Below are positions 35,484 through 45,633 of a stretch of DNA of 64,000 bases, piece after piece. Below the pieces are notes generated by a model. It had not been told where the DNA came from. It saw only the letters and a list, made by a program, of their open reading frames with translations, and searched no databases. This stretch comes from Hydrangea macrophylla (taxonomy: Eukaryota; Streptophyta; Magnoliopsida; Cornales; Hydrangeaceae): contig CM066995.1 in the NCBI GenBank assembly GCA_033977485.1, positions 53,381,162 to 53,445,161 on the forward strand, read 5' to 3'. The position numbers were made by a program, and so were the translations under genes. Numbering within the stretch: the stretch's first letter is position 1; the number at the start of each line of letters is the position of its first letter.

Positions 35484-36305
35484 CATATATTTATGTGCAC
35501 TTAACATGGTTATATCATGCCAATAGTGAGGTTAATTCCCTGTCGCACTTTTTTTTCTTTTCGTCCTTCTGCGTTTATTCCGTTACTTTGGTTCTTTCTT
35601 TTGTTTTAATTATTTTTTTTCATTTTTGGTATTTTCTTGTTTTTCCTTTGTCAGGTTGTTCACTATGAATCCATTGTTACCACCGTTGTTCCTCATGCAT
35701 CAGCTGTTCCATGGACTTGGACCATATATAGTGCTCCTGGGTACTCCGCCGTAAGAGGAAAGTCCGTTGAGAAATCACACTCTGTTATCTTTATCTCCAT
35801 CCGGATCACCTCTTGCTAGTGCAATCATTCCCTCAGAGATTTCAGACTCATTCGATGATATGCTTGCTGCTTTCCGACTGTTTTGGAAAAGGGAATCGTC
35901 ATGTTTGGAATCTACACTCGAAGATGTGGCGGAGGAAGAAGCAACTGCGGAAGAAGAAATATTCTTGTTTGAAAATTAGTGCTCCACTTCAATTGTGCTT
36001 TGTCTTTTGATCATTCTTTTATCAATTGAAGTGTAATCCTAGACAAAAGTTTTATTAATTTCAGTTTATTTTTAGTTTTTCTTTATTAATAAGGTCTTAA
36101 GTACCATGTTGGGGACAAAGTTTTTGCAATATGGATGCTTTTATAATGTTTTATCTATAAATTTGCAATTTTCTACTTTGATGATGACTTTTGGCTTACA
36201 TATCCTGTCAATGAACTATTTTTATCCATTTCTTGTATGTCCAGAACAATGTTGGTTAGTGGTGGTGCATAGTTTTTCCAATCAGTGATATTGTAGAATT
36301 TCCAG

Positions 36306-36418
36306 GTTCGATCGATCGAACTCATTTCGATCAATCGAAGGCATCACATCCTCAAGCGCTTTGACAGTCTCAATCGATCGAACGTTCGATCGATCTAACT
36401 TTCTCGATCGATTGAGAC
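36306..36418. repeat. GATC word cluster, Athila 2 internal 1
   Basis: Words such as TTCGATCGATCGAACTC, TTTCGATCAATCGAAG and CTCGATCGATTGAG, the same vocabulary as the LTR of this element. Confidence 0.88.
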
Positions 36419-36768
36419 TTGCATTTAAACGAGGCGTCGTTTAGACACTTCCTCAGTTTCTCTCTACCTCTCCCTCACTCTCGAGCGCTTGGAGACAGAG
36501 AGAGAGCTCGGGCGATTTTGATCTCCCCTCATCAATCACGCCATTTGAGGAGTTCCTAGTCCCTCTGATCATCATCATCATCACCCTCATCCTCCCTCTG
36601 CATGTATACCCAAGGTAAGGTCTAAAGAACCCCTTCTCATTCATTTTCTTCAAATTCTTGTGGGGGAGCCCCCCTTTGGTCCTTAACTCAATTGTTGTTC
36701 ATTTTTGTTCTCTATTTTTTATTTGTGGTCCATCCCCGTTCGTTTTCTTGTCACTGCCAATCTTCTGT

Positions 36769-36847
36769 GCTCGATCGATCGAGGAGGGCTCAAGCGATCG
36801 AAGCTAACCCATGTTCAATCGATCGAAACGAGTTCGATCTATTGAAC
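36769..36847. repeat. GATC word cluster, Athila 2 internal 2
   Basis: Four words (for example GCTCGATCGATCGAGG, TTCAATCGATCGAA), ending about 80 bp before the env-like start codon. Confidence 0.85.
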
Positions 36848-37407
36848 TATAGCAATGGTAGTTTCTTTTATTTTTTCCCTTTTGTGACCTATTTCTTGTT
36901 TTTCTTCCATTTGAGGTCTTTTGAAATGAACCCTATCATAGGGTATCACAAGGCTAAGCCACTAGATCTCACTATTCCGGATCCGATACCCGATCACGGG
37001 TTTCGGAATGACGAGGATCGGGTTTGGTTCACACGATACTTCCAGACAAGGAAGGTGATGCTAGAGCGACCCCTCGAGGCAGTATGGCTTTCTGCCCTAT
37101 GGTTTCTTGCACGTATCCGTGCCATGCCCACTTGGTTCACGATGTTGACGTAATCTAAGCGAATCAACATCACATGGGTACGAGAGGCATGTGCAACTAT
37201 GATTAAGGATCCTACGGCGCCATTCACTTACCGATCATTTTTCCGGGGTCTCGAGATCATTTTCAGCCCGGCTACCGTGGCCACAGCTTTGGGTGTACCA
37301 GAGACGCCTGACCACTATTACCTACACATACCCGGTACACCCGAGACTCTACCATCTGTCATCATCCAGGAGATTACCGGCGGTGCGATTTAGATCTGGA
37401 ACGGCAT

Positions 37408-39679
37408 TGTCACACCCCAATTTTTGGACAACCAAATATTCAATCCAGAGCATGTATCCAGACTAATATTCAATTTCCAAAACACCGAGAGTGACACCCG
37501 GCCTCACACATGCTAATAAATAATTATTGAAAATAGTACTTTATACTCATTAAATAAGGACATGTGATTTTGTGTATAAAAAAAACTCTTTATTATTAAA
37601 CTTGAATTCCCAAACATTCATTTTCATTATAAAAGAAATTAAACACCTTTCCACATATTATATCCTTTCGATTTACAAAAGAAATATTATATTCATTCAA
37701 TACAACCCTCTTTACAGAGTTCAGCGGAAAGAAAATAAATAAGCATAAAATCTATACATCCATTGGTCAGAGCAACTACAATGTTCTCAATACCCAATAT
37801 ATAATCCTTATTACAATTATACACTTGTGGCCCACACTGCCAGAAATAAAATAAAGTACCAAAACAAATAAGTACAACTCTAATAATAAACAACACTGCG
37901 ACAATCTCTTCACCCAAACAGAAGCTCCAAAGAAAATCTCCAAATGCTAAACTTGCACATAGATTCGACTACGTTTCATATAGAAACGCCCCGAATGCAT
38001 TACGCACCTGGGTCAGTATATAAAATACTGGTATGAGTTAGCAAAAAATATAAAACGAGTCTTAGGAAACAACGGTGTCCCATAGACTCCCAAAAGTACT
38101 CACAAAGAAAAACATAACCACCTCATATTATACAATATCGCTGCACAGAAAATAAACAATGTCATCACACATAATTCATGTTGGGTTAGAACAGTAGTTC
38201 CACACACATTCAGGACAGAACGGTAGTTTCCTTCAATGTGGTGGCAGTGGTTCCCAACCCGAATAATACCAATTGAATACTTACCCATTGAATATCTATG
38301 GTGAGCCAGCCCTACATAAAAGTTAGTGGGCCCACCATCCCGTAAAATATAATTATCACAGTTCTAAACATACCAATAATTACTTTCTGAATTAAAGTCC
38401 GTTATAATTCAAGAGTCAGTCATACTACCATCAAACCCATAGTTCAGTAACAGAATAAATTCATAAAATACTCGCATCAAATCCTCCAAACATAATCCAA
38501 AACTTAACACAGTCTATGGTTATCACATTCACACTCACACACAACGATTACAACACGAAAAATTATTAGAAAAGTCGATTACTAAGCATCCACAACTTTC
38601 TACGATACTACTACAGCAAGAGGTAATTAATTATTCAAACTTCTAAACGCGAGAATAAAACATCACAAATTATTTTCTTTTAATACACCTTATGTTCACC
38701 ACCTCGACCACCTATCCATGGTCCAGCCTACACATATATCCCATGTGTCTCCTAACGTAATACTAACTCCCACTCCGGTCCCAACTCCCATGGGGTATCA
38801 CTGGAATTTGAGTATACACCGAAAGGCTAGTCCTTACGTTCTTGACGTCAATAAACAATGTCTAAATACACATGAAAAAGACCAACAAGTCGGGCATAAG
38901 GCTTAAAAATGAAGAGACGGGTCATCCACGTAGTCGCCGTCTAATCACACAAGGACGGGTCATCCACGAAGTCGCCGCCTAAAATCATAAGGAGCAGTGG
39001 TGAACTCTAAGGACTTTTCTAACGTTCATACATCCACATTTTTCACAAAACTCAATTTTGTAAGAGATTCATGTATCTCAAATCAAATATCCGTTAAAAT
39101 CATATTAACAGCTACATGTTCACACAGATTCATAACCCACACAAAATCACACAGTCACAATGTCACAAAGCTTAACGAGCACAAAATCACACAATAATAT
39201 GATGTAGCAAATACGCTTATTTTAACTTTCATAAAACTGCTAGTGTAATATGCGTTTTCTACACAAACGGTGCAGAATTAGGAAAAACGCTATTAGACAA
39301 AAGTTGTGCAGAATTGTGTTTCCTACAGGCTTGCGCAAACAGAATTACGAAAACTCTAACGTATGATTTATTGTGAATTTTTTACTCAAATCTGATCCGT
39401 GAAAATCCCAAACCCAAAAATTGAATAATTGCTCAAATGTATATTCAATGCTCATCTATAAATCTCAAATCACAACTTCAATCATTGTAAAAAAAAAAAC
39501 CTAAATCTCATAATCTAACCATACTAATTTAATATTCTATACATTTAAATTTTCAATCAAATGAGATTGAAAGAAAATAACAAGTTAACTCACCGATTTA
39601 GGGCTTCAATGTTGATGATGATTTCGCAAAACAATATTTGGGGTTCCTCTTTTCTTCTCTTACTCTCTTCTTCTTCTTT

Positions 39680-39774
<95 letters not shown>

Positions 39775-40212
39775 CTCTCATACACACACACACACACATC
39801 AACGTCTGTTCTTTCTTCTTCTCTCTTTTCTCCTCTTCCCTTTTTTTTATTTATTAATATGGGGGCTAGGGTTTCAATATATGTATATGTATACTACACA
39901 CACAACACATGTCAATAAAATACACACAAATATATAAATTCTATTTTTTTGCCTAAGGGCCTCACAAAAAGGCTTTATATGAGCCCGAAAATGCATTCTA
40001 AAGGGACAAATGATTAGCCCAATGGGTACCCATGACCCTGGGCACTGAATTTCTATGTTTGCACACTACTTAACATACTAACGACCCGTACACACTACTA
40101 CAACTATTTTTTATTGGGTGTCACTAAGATACATACACATAGTTAATATCTAATACTTGAAAATAATAATTTAAAAAAGACTAAAAGCACTTAGAAAATT
40201 AGGTTTGTTACA
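37408..40212 (-). mobile_element. Tekay-like Ty3/Gypsy solo LTR
   Basis: 2805 bp. On the minus strand it runs from TGTAACAAACC to GGGGTGTGACA. Flanked by GGCAT (37403-37407) and GGAAT (40213-40217), a 5-bp duplication with one change. The minus-strand segment CGGTGAGTTAAC after a purine-rich 5' region resembles GTTCGGTGAGTT in the Tekay-like LTR at 58937, which supports family and orientation. A repeated pair (GACGGGTCATCCACG) occurs at 38918 and 38954. No palindromic word cluster was found here. Confidence 0.82.
39668..39798. repeat. Compound microsatellite (TTC)n(CT)n(CA)n
   Basis: TTC repeats, then CT repeats, then CA repeats, in the solo LTR. On the LTR strand this is the purine-rich leader just after the TATA-like stretch. 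It creates false Ser-rich and Glu-rich ORFs. Confidence 0.9.
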
Positions 40213-41163
40213 GGAATCTCCCTAATTGAGGACCGATTTATGACCGAGCAGTACCATCTCCTCCACCTGGCGCTCGCCTATTGCATATTGATGACTTCTT
40301 ACCACGAAAAGGTGGCGCCATGGTATGCTCAGGTTATGTATGCCATTGGGACAGGGCAGAGTGTCTCTCTCCCTCGACTATATATCGACTTCTTTGTCCA
40401 GCCTATGCGGTACATTGTCGCCAAGCGTCATCTGAAGGGCGCTTGGCCCATCCATAGGGTGATTAAGCAGGCTGGATTGCTCCCATTGGCCACTGACACT
40501 ATTTCTCAGGCCTCGAGTCGGTTTGGAGAGACAGCAGTGCGCCATTCAGATGCGCAGAAGAAGAGGAAGCTGAAAGGAAAGGCCAAGGTGGGGGCGAAGA
40601 GGAAGAGAGGGAGAGGCACCGACACAGAGGGTGCAGCTTCTGGGACGCCTACCGAAGCTGAGGAGCTCGATTCAAATGATGAGGACCCCGTTGCTGTCGT
40701 ACAGCAGTTCGAGCTGAGACAGCAGTCTCAGGCTCAGGCCTAAGGAGAGTCTCCTTCTGTGTCCCTCCAAACTCTCCACTCATTGCTTCTTGAGGAGAGG
40801 GAGGCGCGAAAACGGCTCGAGGGCAAGATGGATCAGATGACGACCCTGCTAGAGGCGATCTTGATACAGATCGGGGTAGATCAGTCTATACACACCGCTG
40901 CACATCCACCTTCTGCCCCTTCTGTTCCACCTACTACTGATCCATCTACTTCTGTTCCACCTGCTACTTCTGTTACTCCACCACTACTGATCCCTCTGCA
41001 CCATCATCATCATCTGCACCACCTCCAGTCGTGGTTGATCCATCATTGTCTCCATCAGCTACCCCGATTGTGAGTGACCCAGTGACGGTTCCCACTATTG
41101 CTTAGGGTACGGGTGAGGATGATCCTGCCACACCGATTGTGATTTTATCTGATATAGGGGATA

Positions 41164-43287
41164 AGTAGGGTATGTCTTGTGCGAGGGAGAGTTCCATTGT
41201 ATTTTGTTTATTACTGTTTCTCTCTCTTCTCTCTTAGTTTATTTTGGTGGTTTGGGTATGATTGGACATTTGTATCACTGTTCTGTACTTATATTGTTAT
41301 ATCATGTCGGTGATTGGGTGTTTGTATTACATATAGCCATTGCTTTATCAGTAGTTATTATTTCTTGTGATATTGGCTGCTTGGAGTTTGTATGTTTTCT
41401 TTAACAGATTGATATGCATGTGGTTATGGCTTTGGTGTTATCAGGTGCTATCTCTCTACTTATCTTAAAAATTAACTTCTGAGGACATTGCAATTTCAGT
41501 TGGGGGTGGAATGTAGATAGATAATCACCTGCACATGTTTATACTTAGCAATCTGGATAATTTTATTGCACATATCATACATCTTTAAAAAAATCAAGGA
41601 ATTTTTTAACTTAATTAGTAGAACAACTTTGAATATTCAACTCTCTTTAGTTGTTGTCAAGCAATGATACATTCATATTAATCTCATCTTTTTATAGATT
41701 AAGTTCGCGCATTTTTCTAGCTCCACGAGGATGATTGCATTTGTTGACCTTTCATGTATCCAATATCCAATTGCACTAGTTAGTGGCTATGTTGAAAACC
41801 TAAAAATGAGTTAATACAACTATTGTGCTAAAAGAACAAGTAGTAGAAACTATTTAACCCTTAGTGAGTTTCTGAGCCAATCTTTATTTCTGAGGGAATT
41901 GTCACATAAAATATATATATATATATATATATTCGAATTGTCTTTCTTGATTACATATATCACATTCATTGCATTAGTCTCAGTTAATTGTTCAAATTTG
42001 GCTGCTTATTAGAGGAGAACGTTCAGGATCTACCAACCAAACTCAATAAACATTGAAGTGTTAAAGCTGAGAAATTAAGAAAATGAATTAAGCCATCGTT
42101 ACCCATATCTCTTCACCTGGAGAAACCATTATGTTTCAAAACCCCACACTAATTGAATAATAACGCCTTACCCATTTTGAAAATACAAACCCCTAATCCT
42201 TCACCTTGACTCTAAATGACATCAGCGCGCATCTAGTAAGAGGAAACTGTCAAAGTATGTGATTGGAGGAAAGTAGTTGTGGGAAGAGATTTCATTCCAG
42301 GTTAAAAAAAATAAAAATAAAAATAAAAAATAAAATAAATAAATAAAAATATGAATGAAGAAGAAAAGAAATGAAAAGAAGGAAAAAGGGGAGAATAGGA
42401 AAGGAGGAAAATTGGTTGGAGATGTGAGAAGAATGAAGTAGGAATAATAAAAGATGATAAGCTCTATCATATGCTAAGATGCGCAATCTCCCCATTCATC
42501 ATCTGTATTTTCTACATACCCGAAATTCTAAGCCTTAATGATTTTAATGACCTAGTTTAAATACGAATGTGTGAGTTGAGTTATCCACGGTAGTTCGCTC
42601 CTCTAGTAAGTAGCATCCTATTCATGAGACTATACACTCTAAATGTTCGTCTTTTATAGAGTCGAGTATGAAAGCATTAGCTTCCAAAAAATCACTCCTA
42701 TCAAAGCTTTCATACCACGTGCAATCATCATTAAAGCCAGTTTTTGTGAGACATTTATTTTTTAGTGTAAACATCTATGAGAATTGAGTTGAAATTACTG
42801 GTTCTAGAGGTACAATAGTCCAAAACAACTCTAAATAAGGGTGGATACATAGCTGTTAACTTCACACACACACGGATACATGATTGCAATGCATTTGTTA
42901 TGTCTATCTTATTGACATGAGAAGTATGTGGGTTTCTTTCATGGTTTGCTTGAGGTTAATATATCTATGCAGAGCTAAGTTAATAGTTGAATAAAAGAGA
43001 ATATTTTAAATGTTTTTCTATGTCTTTTTGAATTTAAAATTGAGAATTTTGTGGGTATATTCATTGTAAACCCTCATGAGACAACACTCGTCCACTAGGG
43101 AGAACCTAGGGGTTTAACGGCTTGTTGCATTCGCTAAATGCAACCGCGATTCCTGCGAAAGTGAGTTAGGTAGTTTCTCTTTCGATTTAGATTGGTTACA
43201 TTAGTTAATCTTGGTTTAGTTTAGTCGTTGTAGTATTAGTCTAGCTTGTTTTTATTTTCGCTTCATTGTAAGGGACTAGCAATCCGC
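41164..43287 (+). other. Athila 2 3' non-coding region
   Basis: Untranslated DNA between the env-like ORF and the polypurine tract. It includes a (TA)n run at about 41908-41931 and an A/T-rich AAAAT-repeat stretch at 42303-42350. A conserved block at 43070-43165 has stem-loop TTGCAT/ATGCAA (43125-43143). No gene seen. Confidence 0.65.
43125..43143 (+). other. Stem-loop TTGCAT / ATGCAA, Athila 2
   Basis: Same 6-bp stem with a 7-base loop as in Athila 1 (18715-18733), inside a shared block with CACTCGTCC, CTAGGG, GGCTTGTTGCAT and GCTAAATGCAA. Confidence 0.55.
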
Positions 43288-43300
43288 TAGTTGGGGGTTG
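43288..43300 (+). promoter_or_regulatory. Polypurine tract, Athila 2
   Basis: TAGTTGGGGGTTG directly before the 3' LTR TG at 43301. Confidence 0.65.
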
Positions 43301-43920
43301 TGACAAGCGGGGGTATTTGTAAAATACAACCACGCTAAAAGAAGAAAATACGCTAATTTAGTATACAATTCCCTTATATATCTGCAATTTGAATTACAAT
43401 GCTAGTTTTTACACAATATGATTAATCTATGATAAGTTGTATTGTTTTAGTAGTTATCTGTGCAGATTACTGTTGCTGAGTGAAGAATTGAAAGAGCATG
43501 ACAAAAGGAAGTGTTTGGTTTTAATGAAGACAATTCAAACATAAAAAGGAAGTCTCAAGCGATCGAAGAGGTTTTAAGCGATCGAGGTTTCTATCGATCG
43601 AGATACGCTCAAGCGCTCGACGATCTTAGAAGTTCAATCGATCGAGAGATGTTCGATCGATCGAACATGGCTTTTATCAGAATTTACGTGCACGCAGCAG
43701 GGGGAGAGTTCTTAACCCTAGCCTTAGGTTGAGTATATATACTCATTTTGTATACATCCAGAGGGACACCCACTTGACTTTTTATCAATTTTAAAGAGAG
43801 AGATAGGGAGTTTTTACATTTTTTTTGTAGGTTTTGAAGCTTGGATAGTGCTTTTGGATCGGTTTCGATTGTTTAATACAAGTTCTTCTATTGCAGGTTC
43901 TGTTATCGCAGTCTATTTAC

Positions 43921-44320
43921 ATTCTAGTTGCTTAATATTGTAGTTTAATCTGTTAGCATTGGTATTATCATAGTAGTAGCTTTAAATCACCATTAGTTTT
44001 CATAGTTTTTATGATAAACTCACAACCAAACGTGGCCTTAATGAACTTTTACATTGAAAACAAATCTGTGACACTCCAGACAATGTCTGAGTAGTCCCCA
44101 GGTTGGGAGAACACAATGAAGCAGTGATCTCCAGCCTCTGCCATGCAGCAGTATAAAACCTGCATTCGATCGATCGAAGTAGTTCAATCGATCGAAGCAG
44201 ACACATAGTCAAGCGATCGAAGACAGTTCGATCGCTCGAGAGATGAAGATGTTCGATCGATCCAAAGCGCGTCGATCGATCGAACTCTCTGATTCTTGAG
44301 TAGTCTTTTTGTAGTATTCC
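43921..44320 (+). other. 400-bp segment present only in the Athila 2 3' LTR
   Basis: Begins after CAGTCTATTTAC and ends before AAGACTTT, which are adjacent in the 5' LTR. No target duplication or terminal inverted repeat is visible. It holds a further GATC cluster (44165-44286) and a TATA-like AGTATAAAACC at about 44150. Confidence 0.8.
44165..44286. repeat. GATC word cluster in the 3' LTR-specific segment
   Basis: About six words, including TTCGATCGATCGAAG, TTCGATCGCTCGAG and GTCGATCGATCGAAC. Confidence 0.88.
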
Positions 44321-44934
44321 AAGACTTTCTGCTTTTAAGATTTGTTATCAAACTGGCCTCAAATGCTCAGTTTGTCAAAACAGTTTCATTACTTTAAGCC
44401 TCAAGGCCTTTTTCTTCAATAACTTTTGCAAACCATTTTGAATGCTAATACCATTCAGAATGCAAGACTTAACTATTGTTTTAAATTACCTTCATGTGTT
44501 TCGATTTAACTCTGATGATATAGTCCTGGCCATGAAAGGACTATTGATTCTTATTTTTAGAAAATACAGAATACTATAGAGAGATACACTCCTTAGAGCT
44601 TAAAAGCAATTGCATGGTAGATGGCATGATCACTCCGGATTCGTGTGATCCTAACATTCCCTTTATATAAAGAAAACCGCTTTTGAAATAGTGCTTTCAT
44701 TAATTCGTTAATCATTAGTTTACTTTAATTGCTCTAGTAGTTATAGTCTGTAGAACTACGTGTTCTACACTCACTTTAAATATTAAATTTTCTTTTATCT
44801 TTAGAGATTAATCCAAGTTTTTAGTTTAACACTTTCCCTGTGGGATCGACCTGGTCTTAACCAGAGTACTACTTGCACGATTACCTACACTTGGGTATAG
44901 CACACAAGCGCACACACATTTTTTTGTTCTGTCA

Positions 44935-45633
44935 AGTATGATACATCCTAATGGCCAAAGTGTTGTAATTTTGAAAACCAAAGTGGTGTAAAATCAAAAT
45001 TATTTTTAAAGTTGCCACAATTTGGGACTTGGCTACACATTTTGGGACCTAACCACAACAATATTAACGTGAGATAGTAATTATGGTCAATCGGTTGCTA
45101 AATTCTATTTTTGTTTTTTGTTTTTCGTTTTTAAACTGTGACAATATAATAGAATACATACTACTTTCTATTTTCCTTTTCTTTAGTATATTTTTATGGA
45201 GGACCTTTCCGTAATCTATATAAAAAAAAACTTTTGTAGCAACAATACTTAATTGTTTCCATAAAAAATAATAATAATAATTAGTCGTTATCATTATGTG
45301 TACTTTAAATTTCAAATGCTAATCTTGGGATCAATTTTGAATCCTAAATTAATTCTCAAATGCTTTGTCAGATATATCATGTGGCACAACCTATCACTAT
45401 TAACATCTATTAAAATCAATTTAGAAATAAATTAAGAACCTTAACTAACTAATTTCACTGGTACAATAGTGAAGGACTAATTCAATAGACACGAAACCTA
45501 AATAACCGTGATTCTTCCATTAGACTCGTCCTTGAGGACTACTGAAAGTGATGGTCTTAAATTGAAACATATTGATATCTATTAAAATCGATTTAGAAAC
45601 CAAGGACCTTAATTAACTAATTCGATTGATACT
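44935..45633. other. Spacer between Athila 2 and the satellite
   Basis: AT-rich CACTA interior with no gene seen. A segment with TCTATTAAAATC and TTAACTAACTAATT occurs twice (about 45401 and 45572), about 171 bp apart, just before the satellite starts. Confidence 0.55.

Larger units (their letters stand above)
35484..36925 (+). other. Athila 2 region between pol and env-like ORF
   Basis: T-rich DNA, a short acidic ORF at 35767-35979, and two GATC word clusters (36306-36418 and 36769-36847). No recognised gene. The clusters lie 500 and 80 bp before the env-like ATG, where an internal promoter or a splice signal would be expected. Confidence 0.6.
36926..41160 (+). pseudogene. Athila 2 env-like ORF, split by a solo LTR
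   Basis: From ATG 36926 (MNPIIGYHKAKPLD). Readable parts: VWFTRYFQTRKVMLE, ACATMIKDP, ALGVPETPDHYYLH, then WNG at the insertion site. After the solo LTR (37408-40212) the frame resumes with GISLIEDRF and LHLALAYCILMTSYHEKVAPW. This matches what is usually labelled a putative plant transposon protein in the env position of Athila. Later parts: a basic stretch (KKRKLKGKAKVGAKRKRG), probably nuclear localising, an acidic segment and a likely coiled coil (LLLEEREARKRLEGKM). Stops at 37151, 37393 and 40741, and a frameshift near 40985. No membrane segment or fusion-type region is visible, so the env label is positional only. Confidence 0.75.
28360..44934 (+). mobile_element. Athila 2: Ty3/Gypsy LTR retrotransposon with env-like region
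   Basis: 16.6 kb including a nested solo LTR. It has TG..CA ends and the near-duplication AGTAC (28355-28359) / AGTAT (44935-44939). Order: LTR, primer site, gag, protease, reverse transcriptase, RNase H, integrase, unknown ORF, env-like ORF, polypurine tract, LTR. All genes are broken. The LTRs differ by about 30 substitutions, mostly transitions, plus a 400-bp length difference. Confidence 0.92.
43301..44934 (+). repeat. Athila 2 3' LTR
   Basis: 1634 bp, TGACAAGCGGGGG to TTCTGTCA. Matches the 5' LTR except for an extra 400 bp at 43921-44320. GATC cluster at 43554-43667, TATA box at 43732-43743. Confidence 0.9.

Noticed and set aside
39561..39937. Ser-rich, Glu-rich and Phe-rich ORFs
   Set aside because: Products of the TTC/CT/CA microsatellite in the solo LTR.
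43921..44320. Transposon insertion in the Athila 2 3' LTR
   Set aside because: No terminal inverted repeats, no TG..CA ends and no target duplication at its edges.
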